Origin: Vibrio europaeus
Lineage (GTDB): Bacteria > Pseudomonadota > Gammaproteobacteria > Enterobacterales > Vibrionaceae
NCBI RefSeq assembly: GCF_001695575.1
Contig: NZ_LUAX01000001.1
Location: 992,001 to 1,056,000, forward strand
Direction of reading: 5' to 3'
Length of the DNA stretch: 64,000 bases
Part shown: one piece after another, positions 19,818-27,514 of the stretch
Layout: the number at the start of each line of letters is the position of its first letter
Numbering within the stretch: position 1 is the first letter of the stretch
The notes under the pieces: generated by a model
Databases searched by the model: none
What the model was told of the DNA's origin: nothing
What the model saw: the letters and a program-made list of their open reading frames with translations, nothing else
Translations under genes and position numbers: made by a program

Positions 19818-20852
19818 ATGAAAAAATGGGCTACTCTATTAGCTGGTAGTGCATGTGCGCTTTCCCTGTTCTCTGGTTCAGTGGCAGCGGACGAAAACAA
19901 AGAACTCGTCTTTATGAACTGGGGACCTTACATCAACAGTAATATCCTTGAACAGTTCACCAAAGAAACAGGTATTAAGGTTATCTACTCTACTTATGAG
20001 TCTAACGAGACCTTATACGCGAAGCTAAAAACGCATAACCAAGGTTATGACTTAGTGGTTCCTTCCACTTACTTCGTCGCTAAGATGCGTGATGAAGGCA
20101 TGTTACAGAAGATCGACAAGTCTAAGTTAAATAACTTCGCTAACCTAGATACCAACTATCTTGATAAGCCATACGATCCAAATAACGACTACTCTATCCC
20201 GCATGTTGTTGCCATTACTGGTCTAGCGGTCAATGCAGATATGTACGACCCCAACGATTTTACAAGCTGGGCAGACTTATGGAACCCAGAACTTGAAGGC
20301 CAGTTGATGCTGATGGATGACACGCGCGAAGTGTTCCATATTGCTCTGCACAAACTAGGTTACTCAGGTAACTCAACCGATCCTAAACAGATCGATGAAG
20401 CTTACGTAGAACTACAAAAGCTGATGCCGAACGTGCTTGTGTTCAACTCTGACAACCCAGGCGCGCCTTACATGTCAGGTGAAGTGGGCGTCGGTATGCT
20501 GTGGAACGGCTCTGCGGCCGCGGCGCAAAACGAAGGTATGAACCTTAAACTGGTTTTCCCGAAAGAAGGCGGCATTGGTTGGGTTGATAACTTTGCCATC
20601 TCTTCTGGTGCAAAAAACGTAGCTGCAGCGCATAAAATGATCGACTTCTTGCTACGCCCTGAAATCGCTGAGAAAATTTCTCGTGACACTGGCTATCTGA
20701 CAGCAGTAGCAGAATCAAATGCGAAGTTTAAAGATATCGCGCCGTTATTCCCTTCTCAAGAAGATTTGGATCGCGTTGAATGGCAAGACTCGGTCGGTGA
20801 TCTAACCGTAAAGTATGAAGAGTACTTCTTAAAACTAAAAGCAGGACAATAA
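19818..20852 (+). CDS. potD: Polyamine-binding periplasmic protein PotD (first copy)
   Basis: This is a 344-residue substrate-binding protein. A Sec signal peptide (cleaved near VAA-DE) precedes the mature domain with the typical start LVFMNWGPYIN and TYESNETLYAKLK. It delivers spermidine or putrescine to PotBC. The binding-pocket pieces DLVVPSTYFV, the aspartates of LMLMDDTREVF and MLWNGSAAAAQ are present. It shares roughly 60% of residues with the second copy downstream. Confidence 0.95.
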   Translation: MKKWATLLAGSACALSLFSGSVAADENKELVFMNWGPYINSNILEQFTKETGIKVIYSTYESNETLYAKLKTHNQGYDLVVPSTYFVAKMRDEGMLQKIDKSKLNNFANLDTNYLDKPYDPNNDYSIPHVVAITGLAVNADMYDPNDFTSWADLWNPELEGQLMLMDDTREVFHIALHKLGYSGNSTDPKQIDEAYVELQKLMPNVLVFNSDNPGAPYMSGEVGVGMLWNGSAAAAQNEGMNLKLVFPKEGGIGWVDNFAISSGAKNVAAAHKMIDFLLRPEIAEKISRDTGYLTAVAESNAKFKDIAPLFPSQEDLDRVEWQDSVGDLTVKYEEYFLKLKAGQ

Positions 20853-20878
20853 TCCTTCATCTAGGTAAATGACCAAAG

Positions 20879-20911
20879 TAAAAATAGGTAGCAGTAGCTG
20901 CCTATTTTTGT
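20879..20911 (+). terminator. Terminator after first potD
   Basis: AAAAATAGGTAGCAG and CTGCCTATTTTT form a stem with a three-base loop, followed by GTTTTGG. It is likely a true terminator. Confidence 0.85.
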
Positions 20912-21038
20912 TTTGGCTGATATACTTACCCGTTGCTAGGTTTGTCGCTACGACAAGCAAGTTTAATAATCATGTTTTTTCAGAGTACTCAGTTCGGAGT
21001 AACTGTGTGCTGATAAACACAGATAAAACGGAAAACCA

Positions 21039-22076
21039 ATGAAAAGTAAATTCTACGCAAGCGCACTATGTGCTGCGACGCTATTCGCTGCGCCGGCAAT
21101 GGCCGCTGATCAAGAGCTTTATTTCTACAACTGGTCTGAATACATTCCAAATGAAGTTCTTGAAGACTTTACAAAAGAAACTGGAATCAAAGTCATCTAC
21201 TCAACTTACGAGTCTAACGAAAGCATGTACGCCAAGCTTAAGACTCAAGGTTCTGGTTACGATCTAGTAGTACCGTCTACTTACTTTGTCTCTAAGATGC
21301 GTAAAGAAGGTATGTTGCAGCAAATCGATAAGACGAAACTTACTCACTTTGCTGACTTGGATACAAACTTCTTAAACAAACCTTTTGATCCAAACAACAA
21401 TTACTCGATCCCTTACATTTGGGGTGCGACAGGCATCGGTATCAACTCCGACATGCTAGATAAATCATCAGTGACTAAGTGGGATGATTTCTGGGATAGC
21501 AAGTGGGAAGGTCAACTAATGTTGATGGATGACTCACGTGAAGTATTCCATATTGCACTGACTAAACTTGGTTACTCGCCAAATACGACCAATCCAGACG
21601 AAATCAAAGCCGCTTACGAAGAGTTGAAAAAACTGATGCCTAACGTATTGGTATTCAACTCTGATTTCCCTGCGAACCCATATCTAGCAGGTGAAGTCTC
21701 ACTAGGTATGCTTTGGAATGGTTCTGCTTACATGGCTCGCCAAGAAGGTGCATCGATCGATATCGTATGGCCAGAAAAAGGCGCTATCTTCTGGATGGAC
21801 AGCCTAGCTATTCCTGCAGAAGCGAAAAACGTTGAAGCGGCTCATAAGATGATCGACTTCCTACTTCGCCCAGAAAACGCAGCTAAGATTGCACTAGAGA
21901 TTGGCTACCCTACACCTGTAGCGACAGCTCACAAACTACTGCCTAAAGAATTCGCAAATGATCCAAGCATCTTCCCTCCTCAAGAAGTGATGGATAGCGG
22001 TACGTGGCAAGATGAAGTGGGTGAAGCAAGCGTACTTTATGATGAGTACTTCCAAAAGCTAAAAGTTGAAAACTAA
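21039..22076 (+). CDS. potD: Polyamine-binding periplasmic protein PotD (second copy)
   Basis: This is a 345-residue paralogue of the preceding PotD, with its own signal peptide (APAMA-AD) and own terminator. The pocket pieces are preserved (YNWSEYIP, TYESNESMYAKLK, LMDDSREVF, MLWNGSAYMA) but differ in details (WGATGIGIN replaces VAITGLAVN; FWMDSLA replaces GWVDNFA). This suggests a different polyamine preference, e.g. spermidine versus norspermidine. That is inference. Confidence 0.94.
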   Translation: MKSKFYASALCAATLFAAPAMAADQELYFYNWSEYIPNEVLEDFTKETGIKVIYSTYESNESMYAKLKTQGSGYDLVVPSTYFVSKMRKEGMLQQIDKTKLTHFADLDTNFLNKPFDPNNNYSIPYIWGATGIGINSDMLDKSSVTKWDDFWDSKWEGQLMLMDDSREVFHIALTKLGYSPNTTNPDEIKAAYEELKKLMPNVLVFNSDFPANPYLAGEVSLGMLWNGSAYMARQEGASIDIVWPEKGAIFWMDSLAIPAEAKNVEAAHKMIDFLLRPENAAKIALEIGYPTPVATAHKLLPKEFANDPSIFPPQEVMDSGTWQDEVGEASVLYDEYFQKLKVEN

Positions 22077-22102
22077 CAACTTTAGATATCAGTTATATAC
22101 TT

Positions 22103-22130
22103 AAAGAGCGGCAAGAAGCCGCTCTTTTTT
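22103..22130 (+). terminator. Terminator after second potD
   Basis: AAGAGCGGC and GCCGCTCTT form a stem with a short loop, followed by TTTTGT. Confidence 0.9.
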
Positions 22131-22171
22131 GTATTTGAGGGACACCTCTTAAAGCTAGCTAAGGATGAGCT

Positions 22172-22954
22172 ATGGAAAGAAGGTATAAAGTCATACTGAT
22201 AATACTATGCCTACTGTTTGCGACGTCTACTCTCATAGCGTTTTTAACTCATAGCGACTATATCGACTCTCGCAATGATGTCTGGTTTGAAAGTAATACC
22301 CTCTTTGTTCTGGTCTTCATCTTTGTTATTTCTAGGAACACGATCCTCGACAATGACTACATCAAATACGGTTTCTTGTTACTCATCTTTAATCAAGCAT
22401 ACGATGTCCTAACCGAAGTCAGCTATCTAGATGCAATCTCAGATGAATACGATCTGGTTGATACCATGATTGAAGATGGCAGCCTTCAAATCGCCTACCT
22501 CTTAATTGCATTTGGCTTTACTAAACTGATCAAGCAAATCAACAATGATGCTTGTATAGATGAACTAACCGGCCTCTATAATCGAAAAAAATTGTCTGAT
22601 ATCAGAATGCAGACGTTTGATCTTATCTATTTAGATCTAGATGGCTTAAAGGCAGTTAATGATAATAAAGGCCATGCTGTTGGAGACTTAATGATTATCC
22701 GATTTGCACAGGCAATCAATCAGATCATTGATCGGCATGAACAAGCATTCCGAATTGGTGGTGACGAATTTGTTGTTGTCGTTAAGCCAACTGAAGGACG
22801 AAAGTTTGTCGATAAACTCAAACAAGAGTTAGAAGGTGAAAGCATTCGTTTCAGCTATGGCATTGAGGCGACATCAAAAAATGAGCTGAGTGAAGCATTA
22901 GAAAAAACGGATCAAGCAATGTATGAAATGAAAAACTCCCGACGAAAACGTTGA
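22172..22954 (+). CDS. Membrane-bound diguanylate cyclase (GGDEF)
   Basis: This is a 260-residue protein with three or four N-terminal transmembrane segments (about residues 5-125) that form an unassigned membrane sensor. A compact GGDEF domain follows. The metal-binding IYLDLDGLKAVND and the GGDEF signature (RIGGDEF) are intact, so c-di-GMP synthesis is likely. I see no RxxD inhibitory site before GGDEF. It sits next to polyamine genes; a link to polyamine signalling is possible but only from position. Confidence 0.9.
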   Translation: MERRYKVILIILCLLFATSTLIAFLTHSDYIDSRNDVWFESNTLFVLVFIFVISRNTILDNDYIKYGFLLLIFNQAYDVLTEVSYLDAISDEYDLVDTMIEDGSLQIAYLLIAFGFTKLIKQINNDACIDELTGLYNRKKLSDIRMQTFDLIYLDLDGLKAVNDNKGHAVGDLMIIRFAQAINQIIDRHEQAFRIGGDEFVVVVKPTEGRKFVDKLKQELEGESIRFSYGIEATSKNELSEALEKTDQAMYEMKNSRRKR

Positions 22955-22969
22955 GAGTTTTACTACTCA

Positions 22970-23707
22970 CTAAGCATGTTTTACGTCTGGTTGCTGTAGG
23001 CTTAAAACCTCTTCTACTAGTTTAGGGACCTCAATACTCGCCTTTCCGTAGCGCTTCTCTTCAAACTCACTTTCAACGGCACTCGGCTCAAGATTGATTT
23101 CTATCGTGTGCGCACCATGCATTTTTGCGTCATGGACAAAGCCAGCCGCAGGATAGACCACTCCAGATGTACCGATGGAGACGAACAAATCTGCCGCTTC
23201 AAGCGAAGCATAAATATCACCCATTCTTAGCGGCATTTCTCCAAACCACACCACATGAGGTCGCATTTGAGAAGGGATCTGACAGCAATGACAAAGATCG
23301 CCCGTTTTAATCTCGCCCTTTTCCTCAATGACTTGATTGGATTCACTACAGCGCGATTTAAGCAACTCACCATGCATATGAATGACATTACTGCTCCCAC
23401 CACGTTCATGAAGGTTGTCTATGTTTTGTGTAATAATGGTGACCGTTCCTTCAAGCTGCTCTTCAAGTTGACCAAGCGCAATATGAGCGGCATTTGGCTC
23501 AATGGAAGGATCTTGCAGCCCTAGTCGGCGCTGGTTGTAAAAGTCTTGAACCAAATCGGGATTACGTTCGAAACCCTCTGGCGTGGCAACATCCTCGATT
23601 CGATGGTTTTCCCACAAACCGTCTTGAGCACGGAAAGTTTGGATACCTGACTCAGCAGAGATTCCAGCTCCAGTTAAAATAACGACATTACGATACGGGA
23701 AATTCAT
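22970..23707 (-). CDS. cobB: NAD-dependent protein deacylase (sirtuin CobB)
   Basis: This is a 245-residue sirtuin that removes acyl groups from lysines using NAD+. Motifs are [14 protein letters not shown] (NAD site), [12 protein letters not shown] and the catalytic histidine in [11 protein letters not shown]. The zinc cysteines appear as SRCSES and CHCC, the same unusual spacing as in E. coli CobB. It is convergent with the GGDEF gene with 15 bases between. The N-terminus is short, like the short CobB form. Confidence 0.95.
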   Translation of the reverse strand: MNFPYRNVVILTGAGISAESGIQTFRAQDGLWENHRIEDVATPEGFERNPDLVQDFYNQRRLGLQDPSIEPNAAHIALGQLEEQLEGTVTIITQNIDNLHERGGSSNVIHMHGELLKSRCSESNQVIEEKGEIKTGDLCHCCQIPSQMRPHVVWFGEMPLRMGDIYASLEAADLFVSIGTSGVVYPAAGFVHDAKMHGAHTIEINLEPSAVESEFEEKRYGKASIEVPKLVEEVLSLQQPDVKHA

Positions 23708-23830
23708 ACTACTTCCTTGTTACTGTTCTTGAGATTAGCTTAGCATCGACTCTCCCTCTTCCCTAGCGCTGCAAGTTAGACCATGGTCGAAATATGCAAT
23801 GTTTTACCTAGTTTTTGTGAGGTTAAACAA

Positions 23831-23853
23831 AAAGGCAGCCTAACTTGGCTGCC
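23831..23853 (-). terminator. Terminator of amt
   Basis: AGGCAGCC pairs with GGCTGCCT around a short loop and, read on the minus strand, is followed by TTTTTGTTT. It lies after the amt stop at 23877. Confidence 0.85.
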
Positions 23854-23876
23854 TCATCTATTGAGTGAACGAAAGA

Positions 23877-25097
23877 CTAGTCTTCGTTTGTGGCTGAAAT
23901 CTTATGAATGGCTAAGTCTGCTCCGTTAAACTCATCTTCTTCTGATAAACGTAAACCAGACACTTTATTGATAACTCCGTAGACTATGAGCGCACCAATC
24001 ACTGCGATGGCAATACCTGCAATGGTGCCGAGAAGCTGAACGGTAAAACTCACGCCCCCTAAGCCCCCTAGTGCGCTTTGACCGAAGATTCCTGCAGCGA
24101 TGCCGCCCCACGCCCCGCAAACGCCGTGTAGAGGCCACACGCCAAGCACATCATCAATCTTGGTTTTGTTTTGAAGGTAGGTAAACAGATAAACAAACAA
24201 CGAACCCGCAACACCGCCAGTAATGAGAGAACCGATTGGATGCATTAAGTCTGAACCTGCACAAATCGCGACAAGTCCAGCCAAAGGACCGTTATGAATA
24301 AAGCCCGGGTCGTTTTTACCCGCAATTAGCGCTGCTACGATACCGCCAACCATGGCCATCAATGAGTTCATGGCAACTAGGCCGCTGATACCATTCAGTG
24401 TTTGTGCTGACATTACATTAAAGCCAAACCAGCCGACGCAGAGAATCCATGCGCCCAATGCCAAAAATGGGATGTTTGAAGGTGCAAAGTTGGTGTGTTT
24501 CCCTGCTCTAATACGCCCCTTGCGCATACCTAGGAAGATAACGGCAACTAATGCTATCCAACCGCCAACGCCATGTACCACGACAGAACCTGCGAAGTCA
24601 TGGAAGCCATAGCCAAATTGCGCCTCGAACCATGCTTGCAAGCCAAAATTGCCATTCCAGATCATGCCTTCAAAGACCGGATAAACTAATCCGACCGTAA
24701 AGAATGTGGCGACTAATATAGGATAAAAACGTGCACGCTCAGCGATACCGCCAGAAACAATGGCAGGAATAGCAGCAGCAAATGTAAGTAGGAAGAAGAA
24801 CTTAACTAACTCGTATCCGTTACCCTGTGACAAAGTTTGAGCGTCTGCGAAAAAGTTGGCACCATACGCAACCCAATAGCCAATAAAGAAGTAAGCAAGT
24901 GCTGAAATGCCAAAGTCAGCAAGGATTTTGACTAACGCATTCACTTGGTTTTTGTGTCTTACCGTCCCAACTTCCAAAAAGGCAAAGCCAGCGTGCATTA
25001 AGAGCACCATGATGGCGCCAAGAAGAAGAAAAAGTGTGTCTGAACTTTGAGTCAGGGTTTGAACGGCTCCATGAACCTGACTTGCTGTTACGCTCAT
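23877..25097 (-). CDS. amt: Ammonium transporter (Amt family)
   Basis: This is a 406-residue membrane protein with 11 transmembrane segments. Family features are FAFLEVGTVRHKN, the periplasmic WNGNFG region, DFAGSVVVHGVGGW (first pore histidine) and WPLHGVCGAWGGIAAGIF (second pore histidine). It conducts NH3/NH4+ into the cell. ATG at 25097 is chosen, with GGAG ten bases upstream; a frame reaching 25196 has no start signal. No glnK is adjacent, which is unusual for many amt genes. Confidence 0.93.
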   Translation of the reverse strand: MSVTASQVHGAVQTLTQSSDTLFLLLGAIMVLLMHAGFAFLEVGTVRHKNQVNALVKILADFGISALAYFFIGYWVAYGANFFADAQTLSQGNGYELVKFFFLLTFAAAIPAIVSGGIAERARFYPILVATFFTVGLVYPVFEGMIWNGNFGLQAWFEAQFGYGFHDFAGSVVVHGVGGWIALVAVIFLGMRKGRIRAGKHTNFAPSNIPFLALGAWILCVGWFGFNVMSAQTLNGISGLVAMNSLMAMVGGIVAALIAGKNDPGFIHNGPLAGLVAICAGSDLMHPIGSLITGGVAGSLFVYLFTYLQNKTKIDDVLGVWPLHGVCGAWGGIAAGIFGQSALGGLGGVSFTVQLLGTIAGIAIAVIGALIVYGVINKVSGLRLSEEDEFNGADLAIHKISATNED

Positions 25098-25412
25098 TCG
25101 TATAAGTCTCCATTTTTGTTGTCGCGCACTTTTCCTGTGCGTCATATAACGTTGCTCACCACATTGGTGATATTGTTTGAAGCACTGATACGGCAAGTAA
25201 CATGCCAGTAACTTATGATTCTATAAATTATAACTAAGCCTATGAATAATAGATATTTTGTCTAGTAGCTAGAAATCAGCTAAAGGAATCGAACGCACAC
25301 CTTTGGTGAAGTAATGCACGGTTATGGGGATAAGCGCACCAGGTTGAGGCGGGTTATTGTGGTGCAAAAAAAAGCCCTGAATGTTCAGGGCTTATCTAGA
25401 TTAAGTTCAAAT
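25098..25412. other. Intergenic region upstream of amt
   Basis: About 315 bases between the amt start and the end of the fdh-linked membrane gene. It holds the amt promoter by position and one terminator (25366-25392). I see nothing else recognisable. Confidence 0.6.
25366..25392 (-). terminator. Terminator of the formate dehydrogenase operon
   Basis: AAGCCCTGAA and TTCAGGGCTT form a stem with a two-base loop and, on the minus strand, are followed by a run of T (AAAAAAAA on plus). It ends the fdh transcription unit. Confidence 0.9.
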
Positions 25413-25829
25413 TTAAAGGTTTGGGCCTTTAGAGAAACTAAATGGTTGGTTCTCTTTAAGCTTATTCATACCTTGGAACATACGAACAAACCAGAACGCG
25501 ATGGCAATCAAACCGAATAACATGCCTACATAAGGGATATAGTAAGCAATGTCATCAATCAGATGGCTCTTATACCAGTAGTCATTCACACCAATAAGGA
25601 CACCATTCGATGTCGCGACCGTAATGATCAACACAACGAAGTAAGTCAGGTTGAGGAAGAAGGTTCTAATCAACCCATAATAATGAGAGTCAATGATCTC
25701 CCCATCCTCGCCCTTATCTAAACGGTATCCCGCATAAATGATGGCTATCACACCCGAAATCAAACAGGTAAACGGTGTAAAGCAGCTCAGGATGTACGCA
25801 ACCCAAATGCCCTTATGAGGTTTGTTCAT
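25413..25829 (-). CDS. Small polytopic membrane protein, last gene of fdh operon
   Basis: This is a 138-residue protein with three or four transmembrane segments and a DKGEDGEIIDSHY loop. The start overlaps the end of the cytochrome b subunit gene by 17 bases, so it is translated with it. It resembles DUF4870-type small membrane proteins in overall shape, but I cannot assign it. A role in dehydrogenase assembly is inferred from the overlap only. Confidence 0.75.
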   Translation of the reverse strand: MNKPHKGIWVAYILSCFTPFTCLISGVIAIIYAGYRLDKGEDGEIIDSHYYGLIRTFFLNLTYFVVLIITVATSNGVLIGVNDYWYKSHLIDDIAYYIPYVGMLFGLIAIAFWFVRMFQGMNKLKENQPFSFSKGPNL

Positions 25830-26880
25830 TTGTCTGCGCTCCTTTTACTTGGTTATCAGAGTTATTGGCTGTAGCACTCACTCCCTGCTCTTGACGCTCT
25901 TTTTCCATCATTTCTTGATACCAAAGATCGTGGTGTTCTTTCGCCCAAGTTTCGTCAACATCACCCGTGACCATACCTTCTAGTGCACCTTCCATACCGA
26001 ACAGACCGATATAAATATGGAACACGAAACCACAGATCAGAATGAGTGCCGCTAACATATGGACGAGGTTAGACAGCTCCATATCGCGGCGGGTCTGACC
26101 AAAGATTGGGAAATCTAACACCAGACCACTAAGCGCAACCACAGAGCCCACAACAATAAGCAACCAAAATAGTGCTTTTTCACCTGCGTTTGAAAACTCT
26201 GCCGAAGGATGTGAACCTTTGTGTTTGCCAACCATACCACCAAGCTTCATAAACCAAGCAATATCGACTTTCTTAAAGATTGATTTACGCCACCACTTAA
26301 TCAGCACACACAGCAGTAACACATAGAAGATGGGACCAATGTAGTTATGGTATTGCTTCGCCAACATGATGATGAAGCCCCATAGCTCTGACGGAATGTA
26401 CGGCTTAAGGAAATGTTTACCGTAAACCAACATCAGCCCGCTAAATGCGAGTGTTAAGAAGGTAAACGCCATACTCCAGTGCAAGGCGCGATCCAGTCGA
26501 GACCAGCGTTTGATCTTCTTACCTGTTCTTGGCGCGCTCAACATGAGAGGCCCAATCACAATGTACATTAAGGTAACGAATGCGATACTACCGAAAATCG
26601 CCACAGCTCCCGCTGGTGACATCCATTTCTCTTTCAAAATGTACCAAGTTTGACCTGGGGTACTAATTAGCATTCCATGCTCAGGGAACTGAGACGTCGT
26701 GTAGCCCTCTTCGCCTTGACGAACTTGACGCCAGAAATCGGCTCCTGCCAATTGGGTCATTTCACGTTGTGCAACTTCAGACTCTTTTTGCTCAGCATGC
26801 GCAGGCAGCGATAAAGCAAAGAGTAATGCTGCCATCATTGACAGCATTACAAGAGATGCACGTTTAAACATTGAAAACAT
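25813..26880 (-). CDS. Formate dehydrogenase cytochrome b subunit
   Basis: This is a 355-residue gamma subunit that carries electrons from the Fe-S subunit to quinone. A signal peptide (cleaved near AHA-EQ) and a periplasmic N-terminal extension precede the four-helix di-haem cytochrome b core. Likely haem histidines lie in LDRALHWSMAF, KQYHNYIG and FVFHIYIGLFG. E. coli FdnI/FdoI lack the extension, so this is the longer Vibrio/Shewanella type. A GGAGAG site precedes the ATG at 26880. The C-terminus is polar and glutamine-rich. Confidence 0.9.
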   Translation of the reverse strand: MFSMFKRASLVMLSMMAALLFALSLPAHAEQKESEVAQREMTQLAGADFWRQVRQGEEGYTTSQFPEHGMLISTPGQTWYILKEKWMSPAGAVAIFGSIAFVTLMYIVIGPLMLSAPRTGKKIKRWSRLDRALHWSMAFTFLTLAFSGLMLVYGKHFLKPYIPSELWGFIIMLAKQYHNYIGPIFYVLLLCVLIKWWRKSIFKKVDIAWFMKLGGMVGKHKGSHPSAEFSNAGEKALFWLLIVVGSVVALSGLVLDFPIFGQTRRDMELSNLVHMLAALILICGFVFHIYIGLFGMEGALEGMVTGDVDETWAKEHHDLWYQEMMEKERQEQGVSATANNSDNQVKGAQTNEQTS

Positions 26881-26894
26881 GAATCTCTCCAGTC

Positions 26895-27503
26895 TTAGCT
26901 TTTCGTTGCGTCGTAAGACAAGTCATTGCCGTCTGTCCAACCAGCGCCTTTAGCACCACGCTCGACAACACGTTGACGGAAGATGTCAGACACCTTCTCA
27001 GCATCACCCGCTAACAGAGCTTTGGTTGAACATAGTGAAGCACACATTGGCAGCTTACCTTCAGCAATACGGTTCGCACCGTACTTCTGACGCTCTTCAA
27101 CTGAGCCCGCTTCCGTTTCAGGACCACCTGCACAGAAGGTACACTTATCCATTTTTCCGCGCTCACCAAACGCTTCTTGTTTAGGGAACTGAGGAGCACC
27201 AAACGGGCAAGCAAACAAGCAGTAACCACAACCGATACAAAGATCTTTGTTGTGTAGCACAATGCCATCTTCTGTGTGCTCGAAACAGTCTGCCGGACAA
27301 ACCGCCATACAAGGCGCATCAGTACAGTGCATACAAGCGACAGAAATCGAGTTCTCACCCGGCTCACCATCGTTCAAAGTAACGACGCGGCGACGTTGGA
27401 TCCCCCACTCTAGTGCGTCGTCATTTTCGTTCTTACATGCAGTGACACAGCCGTTACATTCAATGCAGCGCTTGGTGTCACAAAGGAATTTCATTCTAGC
27501 CAT
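26895..27503 (-). CDS. Formate dehydrogenase iron-sulfur subunit
   Basis: This is a 202-residue ferredoxin-like electron-transfer subunit with four cysteine clusters: CIECNGCVTAC, CMHCTDAPCMAVCPADC, CIGCGYCLFACP and a CTFC/C group near residues 125-160. It links the catalytic subunit to the cytochrome b subunit. AAGGAG precedes the ATG at 27503 and the gene is 11 bases after the catalytic subunit. It has no C-terminal membrane helix, unlike E. coli FdnH. Confidence 0.93.
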   Translation of the reverse strand: MARMKFLCDTKRCIECNGCVTACKNENDDALEWGIQRRRVVTLNDGEPGENSISVACMHCTDAPCMAVCPADCFEHTEDGIVLHNKDLCIGCGYCLFACPFGAPQFPKQEAFGERGKMDKCTFCAGGPETEAGSVEERQKYGANRIAEGKLPMCASLCSTKALLAGDAEKVSDIFRQRVVERGAKGAGWTDGNDLSYDATKS

Positions 27504-27514
27504 TTGTTGACTCC

